DNA of 64,000 nt from an uncultured Bacteroides sp. Lineage in GTDB: Bacteria; Bacteroidota; Bacteroidia; Bacteroidales; Bacteroidaceae. Positions 51,924 to 61,422 of the stretch are shown one piece after another. The notes under the pieces are model-generated. The model was not told the origin of the DNA and did no database searches. It was given only the letters and a program-made list of their open reading frames with translations. A program made the position numbers and the translations under genes. The DNA is taken from contig CASFGA010000002.1 in NCBI GenBank assembly GCA_949294185.1, forward strand, positions 1 through 64,000. The letters are read 5' to 3'. How positions within the stretch are numbered: position 1 is the first letter of the stretch; every line of letters starts with the position of its first letter.

Positions 51924-52511
51924 ATGAAAAAGATTTTTATCCTTATTCTCCTTATATGTTTGCTCACCCCCTTTGCTGCGCAAGCCCAAAGTGAAACGGA
52001 GCCTCAAACCGGTGATTCGCTGAGCGTATCCTTGCCCGCCCCCATTCCGGCAGGCGGATACACGCCGTTCAGCATGTACGGAATAACGCCGTTCAACTAT
52101 GGTTTTGCCACTTGGGAACTGCACGAAGGACTTAATGCCTCATTAGGAATGAGCGTCACCTTCAGCCCGAGCCGTTATGCTCCGTCGGGCGTAGGATTCG
52201 GACAAGACGCGGCTTTCCTTTATGCCAAACCGCTGACCAAGCGCTTCAGCGTGGCAGGCGGCGTATATGCAAGCAACATGAACTGGGGATTCCTGGATTA
52301 TCGGGATGTGGGTATAGCAGGCATCGCCGCCTTTAAGGTAAACGAACGCGTCAGCCTATATGCTTACGGCAACAAGTCATTCATGCCCAAACGGTCGCCC
52401 CTGTATTATCCCCTTCCGAACTTTTGTCCTGACCGCATCGGAGGCATGATAAACTTCAAGCTAAGTGAAAGCAGTTCCATCAGCTTCGGTGTGGAAGGCA
52501 TAAGATATTGA
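51924..52511 (+). CDS. Small exported, probably outer-membrane beta-barrel protein
   Basis: A 195-aa protein with a clear signal peptide (1-22, MKKIFILILLICLLTPFAAQAQ). The mature part is glycine- and aromatic-rich with alternating strand patterns (FAVGG-like SVAGGVYASNMNWGF, VSLYAYGNKSF, IGGMINFKLSESSSISFGVEG) and ends in a C-terminal tyrosine, as outer-membrane barrels often do. A small 8-strand barrel is plausible. I do not recognise the family. The ATG at 51924 is chosen because it gives the leader; an in-frame extension upstream would run through the inverted repeat. Confidence 0.75.
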   Translation: MKKIFILILLICLLTPFAAQAQSETEPQTGDSLSVSLPAPIPAGGYTPFSMYGITPFNYGFATWELHEGLNASLGMSVTFSPSRYAPSGVGFGQDAAFLYAKPLTKRFSVAGGVYASNMNWGFLDYRDVGIAGIAAFKVNERVSLYAYGNKSFMPKRSPLYYPLPNFCPDRIGGMINFKLSESSSISFGVEGIRY

Positions 52512-52623
52512 TCCGGAACAGACTTGCCCTGACGAAAAAAGATTTCCTACAGGACAATATCCGCTTTCCACCTCCATGAAAAAATAATCCGGACAAAGCA
52601 GAAGAAACTTTTTCCATTCCCGC

Positions 52624-52654
52624 TTTGAGAAAGTAAAAAGAAAAAGTATTTTTG
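52624..52654 (+). promoter_or_regulatory. Candidate sigma-ABfr promoter of folC
   Basis: An exact TTTG (52624-52627), a 19-bp spacer and an exact TATTTTTG (52647-52654), one of the best matches in the window. The leader would be about 20 bases. Confidence 0.7.
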
Positions 52655-52680
52655 CCTCCCTTAAAAAGCCATTCAGACTT

Positions 52681-53967
52681 ATGGATTATCAGGAAACGCT
52701 AACTTATCTCTATAACAGCGCACCGCTCTTCCAACACATCGGACAAGGTGCTTACAAAGAAGGACTGGACAATACTTATGCATTGGACGAGCATTTCGGC
52801 CATCCGCACCGGAAATACCATACCATACACATTGCCGGGACGAACGGAAAGGGGTCATGCTCGCATACATTGGCCGCCATCTTACAGGCGGCAGGGTATA
52901 AAACGGGACTTTATACCTCTCCTCACCTGATTGACTTCCGTGAGCGCATCCGGGTAAACGGCATCCCGGTGTCAAAAGAATATGTCATCGATTTCGTGGA
53001 GCAGCACCGCCACTTCTTCGAGCCTCTCCATCCCTCCTTTTTTGAACTGACCACCGCAATGGCTTTCCGGTATTTTGCCGAGCAAGAAGTAGACATAGCC
53101 GTAATAGAAGTAGGGCTTGGAGGACGATTGGACTGCACAAACATCATTACACCCGACTTATGCGTCATTACAAACATCAGTTTCGACCATATTCAATTTT
53201 TAGGGAACACGCTGGCTGAAATCGCATCGGAAAAAGCCGGCATCATAAAACGAGGCATCCCGGTCATCGTCGGTGAAACTACCGCCGAAACCAGACCCGT
53301 ATTCCGGTCGAAGGCAGACAGTGTGCATGCACCTGTCATTTTTGCCGAAGAAGAGCTGCTGCTGAAAAGCTTTTCACGCAACGAAGACGGAACTTATCTG
53401 TACCAGACCGCAGACTACGAAAACCTGACAGGAGAATTGGGCGGATTGTGCCAGCTGAAAAACACCAATACCCTTCTTTCCGCCATCCGCCAACTGAGGA
53501 AATCGGGATACCAACTAAATGAAAAAGATGTCCGGCAAGGCTTCGCCCACGTATGCGAACAGACAGGACTGATGGGCCGTTGGCAACAGCTGAGCGAAAA
53601 GCCGACCATCGTCTGCGATACAGGGCACAATACCGGCGGTATGCAATACATCGTGGAACAGCTCAAACGGCAAACATACCAGACATTGCGCATCGTCATC
53701 GGTATGGTGAACGACAAAGACATCAACGGAGTATTGGCAATGCTTCCCAAAGAAGCTCAATATTACTTTACGCAAGCCAGTGTAAAGCGTGCATTGCCGG
53801 CAGACCAGATGAAAGAAGCGGCAGCAAACTTCGGGCTGCAAGGAGAATCCTATCCGAATGTGGCATCAGCAGTGAGAGCAGCCCGACAAGAAGCGTCGGA
53901 CAAAGACTTCATATTCGTAGGAGGAAGCACATTTATCGTGGCCGATTTACTTTCTTTAAACAATTAG
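52681..53967 (+). CDS. folC: Folylpolyglutamate synthase/dihydrofolate synthase
   Basis: A 428-aa ATP-dependent ligase adding glutamate to dihydropteroate and reduced folates. Typical blocks: HIAGTNGKGSCSHTLAAIL (P-loop, about 51-69), YTSPHLIDFRERIRVNG (about 79-95), VGLGGRLDCTNI, ITNISFDHIQFLGNTLAEIASEKAGI, GRWQ and DTGHNTGGM. All known FolC motifs are intact. Probably monocistronic from its own promoter. Confidence 0.96.
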   Translation: MDYQETLTYLYNSAPLFQHIGQGAYKEGLDNTYALDEHFGHPHRKYHTIHIAGTNGKGSCSHTLAAILQAAGYKTGLYTSPHLIDFRERIRVNGIPVSKEYVIDFVEQHRHFFEPLHPSFFELTTAMAFRYFAEQEVDIAVIEVGLGGRLDCTNIITPDLCVITNISFDHIQFLGNTLAEIASEKAGIIKRGIPVIVGETTAETRPVFRSKADSVHAPVIFAEEELLLKSFSRNEDGTYLYQTADYENLTGELGGLCQLKNTNTLLSAIRQLRKSGYQLNEKDVRQGFAHVCEQTGLMGRWQQLSEKPTIVCDTGHNTGGMQYIVEQLKRQTYQTLRIVIGMVNDKDINGVLAMLPKEAQYYFTQASVKRALPADQMKEAAANFGLQGESYPNVASAVRAARQEASDKDFIFVGGSTFIVADLLSLNN

Positions 53968-53990
53968 ACCCGTTTCTTTTCCCGCAAATG

Positions 53991-54022
53991 TTTGGGTATT
54001 TTGAATAAAATCTTTTTATTTG
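53991..54022 (+). promoter_or_regulatory. Candidate promoter of the galM-transporter-galK operon
   Basis: TTTG (53991-53994), a 20-bp spacer and TTTATTTG (54015-54022), one mismatch from TAnnTTTG. A leader of about 30 bases would precede galM. Confidence 0.5.
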
Positions 54023-54061
54023 CACCATAATTAGGCATGTGTAACAAAAAGATTTTAATAT

Positions 54062-55156
54062 ATGAATAACACATTCTACAAGGAAAACAATTTAAGCGGC
54101 CTTAAAAGAGCTGATTTTCAAAAAACAATCAACGGAAAGGAAACCGATTTGTTCATTTTATCAAACGATAACGGAGCGGAAGCAGCCATCACAAATTATG
54201 GAGGAGCCATCATTTCCGTCATGGTGCCGGACAGAAACGGAAAGCTGGCAAATGTAGTCCAAAGCCATGACACCATCGACGGAGTAATCAACAGCCCCGA
54301 ACCGTATCTGAGTACGCTTATCGGCCGCTACGGGAACCGTATCGCCAAAGGGAAATTCAAGTTGGACGGAACAGAATATCTGCTCGCAATCAACAATGGC
54401 CCTAATTCTTTACACGGCGGGCCGACAGGCTATCACGCCCGTGTATGGGATGCCGAACAGACAAGCAAGCAAAGTGTGACGTTACACTATCTCTCTCCCG
54501 ACGGCGAAGAAGGCTTTCCGGGGAATCTTGACATTACAGTAATATATACGTTCACTAATGAAAATGAACTAATCATTACTTATACGGCAACGACTGACAA
54601 GAAAACAATCATTAATCTCACCAATCACGCCTTTTTCAGTCTGGCCGGAGTAGCCAATCCGACCCCTACTATCGACAACAATATAGTAACAATCAACGCA
54701 GACTTCTATACACCAATCGACGAAGTGTCTATCCCGACCGGCGAAATATCTAAGGTAGAAGGTACGCCGATGGACTTCCGCACACCGCATACAGTAGGCA
54801 GCCGCATCGATGACTCTTTCCAACAGTTGGTCAATGGAGCCGGTTACGACCATTGTTATGTATTAAACAAAGAAGAAGCCGGAGTACTTTCTTTTGCGGC
54901 CAAATGCAAAGAACCGGAAAGCGGACGCACTCTGGAAGTATACACGACTGAACCCGGCGTACAAGTATATACAGACAACTGGGCTACCGGGTATCCGGGC
55001 TATCATGGCGCTACATTCCCGAGAAGAAGCGCTATCTGTTTCGAAGCGCAACACTTTCCCGACACGCCAAACAAGGCATACTTCCCGTCTGCTGTCCTAA
55101 ATGTAGGAGACACTTACCACCAGATAACAGTCTACAAATTCGGAGTAGAAAAATAG
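54062..55156 (+). CDS. galM: Aldose 1-epimerase (galactose mutarotase)
   Basis: A 364-aa cytoplasmic mutarotase interconverting alpha- and beta-galactose for galactokinase. Conserved blocks: LIGRYGNRIAKGKF, SLHGGPTGYHARVWD, LTNHAFFSLAG with a catalytic His, GYDHCYVL, and TTEPGVQVYTDNW with the general-base Glu. No signal peptide. First gene of an operon with the sugar transporter (51-base gap) and galK. Confidence 0.95.
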   Translation: MNNTFYKENNLSGLKRADFQKTINGKETDLFILSNDNGAEAAITNYGGAIISVMVPDRNGKLANVVQSHDTIDGVINSPEPYLSTLIGRYGNRIAKGKFKLDGTEYLLAINNGPNSLHGGPTGYHARVWDAEQTSKQSVTLHYLSPDGEEGFPGNLDITVIYTFTNENELIITYTATTDKKTIINLTNHAFFSLAGVANPTPTIDNNIVTINADFYTPIDEVSIPTGEISKVEGTPMDFRTPHTVGSRIDDSFQQLVNGAGYDHCYVLNKEEAGVLSFAAKCKEPESGRTLEVYTTEPGVQVYTDNWATGYPGYHGATFPRRSAICFEAQHFPDTPNKAYFPSAVLNVGDTYHQITVYKFGVEK

Positions 55157-55207
55157 ATGCAGAACACCTAACCTAATTTATAAACTTTAATTATATCCTA
55201 AACAACC

Positions 55208-56701
55208 ATGAACCAACAAAAACAGAACGGTAATATAATCGCAATCATTACCATGTTCTTTCTTTTTGCGATGATCTCTTTCGTGACCAACTTGGCCGCT
55301 CCTTTCGGTACGATATGGAAAAACCAATATGCAGGAGCCAACACCTTAGGTATGATGGGAAATATGATGAATTTCCTGGCATACTTATTTATGGGTATCC
55401 CTGCCGGAAACATGCTGGTACGAATCGGATACAAAAAAACAGCATTGACAGCAATCGCTATCGGCTTCATCGGACTTCTGATTCAATATTCATCCAGTCT
55501 GTTTGGCGCCGATACCAGTGTATTCGCCTTAGGAGAATATGTCATTAAACTGAACTTCATCATTTATCTGTTAGGAGCGTTTATCTGCGGATTCTGTGTA
55601 TGTATGCTGAACACGGTGGTCAACCCGATGCTGAACCTTTTGGGAGGCGGAGGAAACAAAGGGAATCAGCTCATCCAGACAGGAGGAGCACTTAATTCTC
55701 TTTCAGGAACACTGACTCCTCTTTTCGTTGGTGTATTGATTGGAACAGTAACTCCACAAACGGCGATGTCGGATGTAGCTCCTTTGTTATTCATCGCAAT
55801 GGGAGTATTCGCCTTTACTTTTATCGTTATCTCTTTTGTTGCCATCCCCGAACCTCACATGCGCAAGAAAGGCGACAATGTAGAAAAAGAAAAGTTCTCT
55901 CATTCCCCATGGAATTTCCGGCATACCGTGTTTGGTGTAATCGGTATATTTATATATGTAGGCATTGAAATCGGCATTCCGGGTACATTGAATTTCTATT
56001 TGGCCGATGCAAGCGAAAAGGGTGCAGGCATCCTGATGAACGGAGCTGCTATCGGCGGTGCCATTGCGGCAATATATTGGCTGCTGATGTTGGTAGGCCG
56101 TCTGACGAGCAGTATTATCAGTGGAAAAGTTTCTACCCGTGCTCAGCTTATCGCCGTATCGGCAACGGCAATTATATTCGTACTGATTGCCATTTTCACG
56201 CCGAAAAATGTGGGAATCAAAGTTCCGTCAATCGTATATGATCCGGTGGCAAAAACCACAGAAATCCTGCAAGAGGCAGGCATGCCAAGTGAACAGATTT
56301 CATTATTCGTCAGCAACCCGACAGAAGAAGCATTGGCAGCCCACACCGAATTGCTGCAAACAGCCAATCTGGCTCCGGCAGATGTGATGAAATCAATGGA
56401 AACTCCCCGTGTTCCCTTGAGCGCTTTATTCCTTGTGCTTTGCGGTTTATGCACTTCGGTCATGTGGGGCGGCATATTCAACCTTGCCGTAGAAGGATTA
56501 GGCAAATATACAGCCCAGGCTTCAGGCATCTTTATGATGATGGTGGTAGGAGGCGGAATCTTCCCGCTGCTTCAGCAATTCATTTCCGACTCGTTGGGAT
56601 ACATGCAAAGCTACTGGCTGATAATCGCCATGCTTGCCTATCTGCTGTATTACGGCCTGATAGGATGCAAAAATGTCAATAAAGACATCCCTGTAGATTA
56701 A
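55208..56701 (+). CDS. MFS sugar transporter (FucP/galactose-glucose type)
   Basis: A 497-aa inner-membrane protein with about 12 transmembrane helices and a large central hydrophilic insert (about 335-400). The N-terminus and helix 2-3 loop (FVTNLAAPFGTIWKN, FMGIPAGNMLVRIGYKK) and CMLNTVVNPMLNLLGG fit the proton-sugar symporters of the FucP/GluP group. Position between galM and galK makes galactose (or glucose/galactose) the likely substrate. A long palindrome separates it from galK. Confidence 0.9.
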   Translation: MNQQKQNGNIIAIITMFFLFAMISFVTNLAAPFGTIWKNQYAGANTLGMMGNMMNFLAYLFMGIPAGNMLVRIGYKKTALTAIAIGFIGLLIQYSSSLFGADTSVFALGEYVIKLNFIIYLLGAFICGFCVCMLNTVVNPMLNLLGGGGNKGNQLIQTGGALNSLSGTLTPLFVGVLIGTVTPQTAMSDVAPLLFIAMGVFAFTFIVISFVAIPEPHMRKKGDNVEKEKFSHSPWNFRHTVFGVIGIFIYVGIEIGIPGTLNFYLADASEKGAGILMNGAAIGGAIAAIYWLLMLVGRLTSSIISGKVSTRAQLIAVSATAIIFVLIAIFTPKNVGIKVPSIVYDPVAKTTEILQEAGMPSEQISLFVSNPTEEALAAHTELLQTANLAPADVMKSMETPRVPLSALFLVLCGLCTSVMWGGIFNLAVEGLGKYTAQASGIFMMMVVGGGIFPLLQQFISDSLGYMQSYWLIIAMLAYLLYYGLIGCKNVNKDIPVD

Positions 56702-56712
56702 ATTATGACCCA

Positions 56713-56759
56713 AAGATGAAGGGTGAAGAATCCAAGTATCAATCTTCATTCTTCATCTT
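56713..56759. repeat. GATGAAG-type palindrome between the sugar transporter and galK
   Basis: AAGATGAAGGGTGAAGAAT (56713-56731) pairs with ATCTTCATTCTTCATCTT (56742-56759) with a few mismatches. The GAAGAATGAAGAT wording recurs in both arms. No T run follows, so it is an intra-operon hairpin rather than a clear terminator. Confidence 0.65.
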
Positions 56760-56803
56760 CTGCGTTTTATTCATAGAATATTAACCTTTAAACTTTTATC
56801 ATT

Positions 56804-57958
56804 ATGGACATAGAATTCGTAAGAAGCCGCTTCATCAAACATTTCGACGGCACCACAGGCTCAGTATATGCATCGCCAGGACGTATTAATCTGATAGGAG
56901 AACATACAGATTATAATGGAGGATTTGTTTTTCCCGGTGCTGTAGACAAAGGTATCATGGCCGAAATCAAGCCGAACGGAAAGGACAAAGTATGTGCTTA
57001 CTCTATCGATTTGAAAGATTATGTAGAGTTCGGGCTCAATGAAGAAGATGCCCCGAACGCAAGTTGGGCGCGTTATATCTTCGGTGTCTGCCGTGAAATG
57101 ATCAAACGGGGAGTCGATGTAAAAGGTTTCAATACGGCTTTTGCCGGAGATGTTCCTTTAGGCGCCGGAATGTCTTCTTCAGCCGCATTGGAATCGACCT
57201 TTGCTTATGCCCTGAATGACCTGTTCGGCGAAAACAAGATCGACAAATTTGAACTTGCCAAAGTAGGCCAAGCTACAGAACACAATTACTGCGGAGTAAA
57301 CTGCGGCATCATGGACCAGTTTGCTTCCGTATTCGGAAAGGCCGGCAGCCTGATCCGCCTGGACTGCCGCTCTTTGGAATATCAATATTTCCCTTTCAGA
57401 CCCGACGGCTATCGGTTGGTTTTGGTCGATTCAGTCGTGAAACACGAATTGGCATCCTCAGCATACAACAAGCGCCGTCAAAGCTGCGAAGCTGTTGTAG
57501 CAGCCATACAGAAGAATCATCCGCATGTGGAATTCCTGCGCGACTGCACAATGGAAATGCTTGACGAAGTAAAAACAGAAGTGACTGAAGAAGACTACAA
57601 GCGTGCCGAATATGTAATCGAAGAAATCCAACGCGTACTCGATGTTTGCAATGCCTTAGAGAAAGGAGACTATGAGACTGTAGGCCAGAAGATGTATGAA
57701 ACCCATCATGGCATGAGCAAGCTGTATGAGGTAAGCTGTGAAGAACTCGACTTTTTAAATGACATAGCCTTCGATTGCGGCGTGACAGGCTCACGCGTGA
57801 TGGGAGGAGGTTTCGGCGGATGCACCATCAATCTGGTAAAAAATGAGTTGTACGAAACTTTCATCACGACTGCAAAAGAGCGTTTCAAAGAGAAATTCGG
57901 CCGCAGCCCGAAAGTTTACGATGTAGTGATCAGTGACGGTTCCCGCAAGCTCTGCTAA
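56804..57958 (+). CDS. galK: Galactokinase
   Basis: A 384-aa GHMP kinase phosphorylating alpha-galactose at C1 with ATP. Signature RINLIGEHTDYNGGFVFP (about 27-44), the GHMP phosphate loop PLGAGMSSSAALE (about 118-130) and the C-terminal MGGGFGGCTINLV. The catalytic Asp in CGIMDQFAS is present. Third gene of the galactose operon; a strong terminator follows. No galT or galE is in the window. Confidence 0.96.
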   Translation: MDIEFVRSRFIKHFDGTTGSVYASPGRINLIGEHTDYNGGFVFPGAVDKGIMAEIKPNGKDKVCAYSIDLKDYVEFGLNEEDAPNASWARYIFGVCREMIKRGVDVKGFNTAFAGDVPLGAGMSSSAALESTFAYALNDLFGENKIDKFELAKVGQATEHNYCGVNCGIMDQFASVFGKAGSLIRLDCRSLEYQYFPFRPDGYRLVLVDSVVKHELASSAYNKRRQSCEAVVAAIQKNHPHVEFLRDCTMEMLDEVKTEVTEEDYKRAEYVIEEIQRVLDVCNALEKGDYETVGQKMYETHHGMSKLYEVSCEELDFLNDIAFDCGVTGSRVMGGGFGGCTINLVKNELYETFITTAKERFKEKFGRSPKVYDVVISDGSRKLC

Positions 57959-57978
57959 TACAGCGGAACTTCCAAATA

Positions 57979-58026
57979 CAAATCCTGCATTCCCTTTGCC
58001 TGTCAAGGGGAATGCAGGATTTTTTA
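57979..58026 (+). terminator. Rho-independent terminator of the galactose operon
   Basis: A stem AAATCCTGCATTCCC/GGGAATGCAGGATTT of about 15 bp with a 13-base loop, followed by a T run. Confidence 0.93.
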
Positions 58027-58247
58027 TAATCTTGACACAGCAACCGCCGAATCTCCCCAACGACAAAAAAGTCCCCTCTGCCGCCCGATTCTTTTTTTCA
58101 AGAGTGCTTCCGAAACGGATAAAATATCGGAGCTTCTTCAAGGCAGGCCATAAGCCCCTTTTCATGCAGACACAAATCCATTTTCATCCGGACAGAATCA
58201 GTTCAAGCCCCTGACAAAACATGCTTTCCATCCCGGCAAACACAAGA
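58027..58247. other. Intergenic region without a gene
   Basis: Between the galK terminator and the glucokinase terminator-like hairpin I see no coding sequence. It holds AT/GC-mosaic text with TTTTCAT motifs near 58160-58195 like those in other gaps, which are not clear hairpins here. Confidence 0.5.
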
Positions 58248-58284
58248 GCGGGCTACATAGCATCAGTCCTGCTACATAGCCCGC
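58248..58284 (-). terminator. Terminator-like hairpin of the ROK kinase gene
   Basis: An imperfect stem GCGGGCTA-cat-AGCA / TGCT-acat-AGCCCGC built from two GCTACATAG direct repeats. On the minus strand it is followed by TCTTGTGTTT, a weak T-rich tract. Confidence 0.6.
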
Positions 58285-58315
58285 CCTTTATATGACAAGT
58301 CACAGTCTCCGGAAA

Positions 58316-59290
58316 TCAGTCTTCCTTAACTTCCCATCCCAATGCACTTGCGCCCAGCACGGCAGCATCCGCATCTTTCAGTTGTGAAAGAAGCAGCCTT
58401 GTCTTTCCTGCATAAATCTTCAGAATATTGTCATCGATGGCCTTTTTAATGGGCTTCATGATGTAATCACCCGACTTGGCCAGTCCTCCGAACAGCACAA
58501 TCGCCTCCGGACTTGAGAAAGCAATGAAGTTAGCCAATGCCTCACCCAGAATACGCCCTGTAAATTCAAAGATATCCAAAGCCAGTTTGTCTCCTTTCAC
58601 AGCGGCATCATATACATCTTTTGAAGCAATCTCCTCGGAAGGAATATTTCTAAGCAGACTCGGCTCTGTGCGCTGAACCAGAAATTCACGGGCTGTACGC
58701 GCCACACCCGTAGCCGAACAATAAGTCTCAAGGCATCCTTTGCGTCCGCAGTTGCACTGCCGTCCGTTTCTGTCCACTATCACATGTCCCAGTTCTCCTG
58801 CAAAACCGTCGTGCCCATACACCAATTGACCGTTGATGACTATACCGCTGCCGACACCTGTCCCCAACGTAATCATGATAAAATCCTTCATGCCGCGAGC
58901 CGCGCCATAAGTCATTTCACCGATAGCCGCGGCATTGGCATCGTTTGTCAAGGCTGTAGGAATGCCCAACTTATCTTCAAACATCGCTGCCAAGGGGATG
59001 ATACCCTTCCACGGCAGGTTCGGAGCAAATTCTATCGTGCCGTTATAAAAATTTCCGTTAGGAGCACCCACTCCCATGCCCTTGATCTTTTCAGTGCCGC
59101 CTACGGCCTGAACCAAAGGCACCAGTTTCTTACACACAGCGTCTACATATTCTTCCACATCTTCATACTGCTGTGTCTTGATTGAATCAGTAGACAATAC
59201 ATTTCCTCGTGAATCAACAATACCAAAGACGGTATTCGTACCGCCGATATCCATGCCCACTACATACGGTTTTTCCATGCTTATAGTCAT
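58316..59290 (-). CDS. ROK-family glucokinase
   Basis: A 324-aa sugar kinase. The ATP loop is GMDIGGTNTVFG (about 12-23), the sugar-site ALTNDANAAAIGE and the catalytic region LGTGVGSGIVING follow, and the ROK zinc motif is CNCGRKGCLETYCS (about 180-193). Best described as glucokinase because of overall length and EH/GxVGSGI patterns; the substrate is inferred. Convergent with the gal operon and close to it. The ATG at 59290 is taken; a second at 59278 (MEKPYVVGMD) is equally likely. Confidence 0.9.
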   Translation of the reverse strand: MTISMEKPYVVGMDIGGTNTVFGIVDSRGNVLSTDSIKTQQYEDVEEYVDAVCKKLVPLVQAVGGTEKIKGMGVGAPNGNFYNGTIEFAPNLPWKGIIPLAAMFEDKLGIPTALTNDANAAAIGEMTYGAARGMKDFIMITLGTGVGSGIVINGQLVYGHDGFAGELGHVIVDRNGRQCNCGRKGCLETYCSATGVARTAREFLVQRTEPSLLRNIPSEEIASKDVYDAAVKGDKLALDIFEFTGRILGEALANFIAFSSPEAIVLFGGLAKSGDYIMKPIKKAIDDNILKIYAGKTRLLLSQLKDADAAVLGASALGWEVKED

Positions 59291-59321
59291 GATCTTTATA
59301 CTTTAGGGTTAATTATACTGA

Positions 59322-59353
59322 CAAAAGTAGATAATCATGGCATAGATAACAAA
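59322..59353 (-). promoter_or_regulatory. Candidate sigma-ABfr promoter of the ROK kinase
   Basis: On the minus strand an exact TTTG (59350-59353), a 20-bp spacer and an exact TACTTTTG (59322-59329). Confidence 0.65.
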
Positions 59354-59435
59354 TTTTTTCTGGTTTATTTACGCAGATATGTAACTTTTTCTATCTTCGC
59401 AAAGTCTAACAGACAAAAAATAAAGAAATAAGAAG

Positions 59436-60155
59436 ATGATACGTTTAAAGGATATAAACAAGACATATCACAACGGAGCCCCGCTTCATGTACTGAAAGG
59501 CATCAATCTGAATATAGAAAAAGGAGAGTTTGTTTCAATCATGGGAGCTTCCGGCTCAGGGAAATCCACTTTATTGAATATATTGGGAATACTGGACAAC
59601 TACGACTCCGGAGAATATTACCTGAACGAAACGCTCATCCGCAACCTCAGCGAGACGAAAGCGGCAGAATACCGCAACCGGATGATCGGGTTCATATTCC
59701 AGTCTTTCAACTTGATATCCTTCAAAAACGCGATGGAAAATGTCGCCTTGCCGCTTTATTACCAAGGGGTAAACCGGAAGAAACGCAACCTTCTGGCATT
59801 GGAATACCTAGACAAGCTCGGACTGAAAGAGTGGGCGCACCACATGCCAAACGAACTTTCAGGCGGACAAAAGCAGCGTGTCGCCATCGCCCGTGCCCTG
59901 ATATCAAAGCCTCAGATTATTCTTGCCGACGAACCGACCGGAGCGCTCGACAGCAAAACCTCCATAGAGGTCATGAATATCCTGAAAGACCTGCATGACA
60001 ATGAAGGGCTGACCATAGTCGTGGTGACTCATGAAAGCGGCGTGGCAAACCAGACCAACAAGATTATCCACATCAAGGACGGCATTATCGAACGAATCGA
60101 GGACAATATCGACCATCATGCCTCCCTTTTCGGAAGAGACGGATATATGAAATAA
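59436..60155 (+). CDS. ABC transporter ATP-binding protein (MacB/LolD type)
   Basis: A 239-aa ATPase subunit. Walker A GASGSGKST (about 34-42), Q-loop in FIFQSFNLIS, signature LSGGQKQR, Walker B IILADEP and the H-loop in VVVTHESG. The PTGALDSKTSIEVM segment is typical of the MacB/LolD group, which serves FtsX-like permeases. First gene of a tight exporter cluster continued by two permeases, an adaptor and a TolC-like protein. Confidence 0.95.
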   Translation: MIRLKDINKTYHNGAPLHVLKGINLNIEKGEFVSIMGASGSGKSTLLNILGILDNYDSGEYYLNETLIRNLSETKAAEYRNRMIGFIFQSFNLISFKNAMENVALPLYYQGVNRKKRNLLALEYLDKLGLKEWAHHMPNELSGGQKQRVAIARALISKPQIILADEPTGALDSKTSIEVMNILKDLHDNEGLTIVVVTHESGVANQTNKIIHIKDGIIERIEDNIDHHASLFGRDGYMK

Positions 60156-60169
60156 ACAGAACACACGAG

Positions 60170-61420
60170 ATGATTGACCTGATACAAGAAATATACGGAA
60201 CCATCATGCGCAACAAACTGCGCACTGCACTTACCGGCTTTTCCGTTGCATGGGGCATTTTCATGCTGATTGTCCTGTTGGGAGCCGGAAACGGACTGAT
60301 TCATGCCTTCGAGGGACAGTCGGCAGGCATGATGATGAACTCCATGAAAATTTATCCCGGATATACATCCAAGCCTTATCAAGGGTTCAAGGAAGGACGG
60401 AGCATATCCTTGGATGAAAACGACCGGATGACAACCGAACGCGCATTCCCGGAAAATGTCATAACCACCGCCGCCACCGTAAGCAAAAGCGATGCTTACC
60501 TGTCTTACGGCAAGGAGGCGGTAAGCATCGGCATCGACGGAGTCTATCCCAACTACCCGGAACTGGAGGCGGTAAAAGTCAAAAAGGGGCGTTTCATCAA
60601 TGAGCGAGACATGCAGGAGCGGCGGAAAGTCATTATCCTCCACGAAAAGACAGCCAAGATACTGTTCCCGCAAACAGAACCTTTAGGAAAATACCTCAAC
60701 TCACAGGGAGTAATCTACCGGGTAGTGGGCATCTATGCAGACCAAAACAGCATTACGCCTGCCGCACTCGTTCCTTTCACCACCCTTCAACTGGTATACA
60801 ACAAGGGTGACAGCATCGACAATTTGGTTTTCTCTACCAAAAACCTGAATACGGAGGCGGCAAACGAAATTTTTGAAAGGGATTACCGAAAAACCATAGG
60901 AGCAAACAAACACTTTGCTGCGGACGACGACGGCGCCATCTGGATATGGAACCGCTTTACACAATATCTGCAACAGCAGTCTGCCTCTGATGTACTGCAC
61001 ATTGCCATTTGGGTAATCGGCATCTTCACCCTGTTGAGCGGAATCGTAGGAGTAAGCAATATCATGCTGATTACAGTACGCGAACGCACGCATGAGTTCG
61101 GAATCCGGAAGGCTCTCGGGGCCAAACCGATGTCCATCCTCTGGCTGATCATCTCCGAAAGCGTGGCAATCACCACTTTCTTCGGCTATATCGGCATGGT
61201 GGCAGGCATTGCCGTTACCGAATACATGAACCAAATAGCGGGAAAGCAGACGATGGATGCCGGTTTGTTCTCCGTCACCGTTTTTGAGAATCCTACAGTA
61301 GACATGGGCATCGCTATCCAGGCAACCCTTACATTGATTATAGCCGGAACGCTTGCCGGACTGTTTCCCGCCCGGAAGGCAGTCCGCATCCGTCCCATTG
61401 AAGCATTAAGAGCCGACTGA
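60170..61420 (+). CDS. MacB-type ABC transporter permease, first copy
   Basis: A 416-aa permease with one N-terminal helix (about 18-40), a large periplasmic MacB-type domain (about 45-275) and three C-terminal helices (FtsX fold; VGVSNIMLITVRERTHEFGIRKALGA is the characteristic coupling segment). Starts 14 bases after the ATPase gene; the second permease follows two bases after its stop. Confidence 0.93.
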   Translation: MIDLIQEIYGTIMRNKLRTALTGFSVAWGIFMLIVLLGAGNGLIHAFEGQSAGMMMNSMKIYPGYTSKPYQGFKEGRSISLDENDRMTTERAFPENVITTAATVSKSDAYLSYGKEAVSIGIDGVYPNYPELEAVKVKKGRFINERDMQERRKVIILHEKTAKILFPQTEPLGKYLNSQGVIYRVVGIYADQNSITPAALVPFTTLQLVYNKGDSIDNLVFSTKNLNTEAANEIFERDYRKTIGANKHFAADDDGAIWIWNRFTQYLQQQSASDVLHIAIWVIGIFTLLSGIVGVSNIMLITVRERTHEFGIRKALGAKPMSILWLIISESVAITTFFGYIGMVAGIAVTEYMNQIAGKQTMDAGLFSVTVFENPTVDMGIAIQATLTLIIAGTLAGLFPARKAVRIRPIEALRAD

Positions 61421-61422
61421 CT

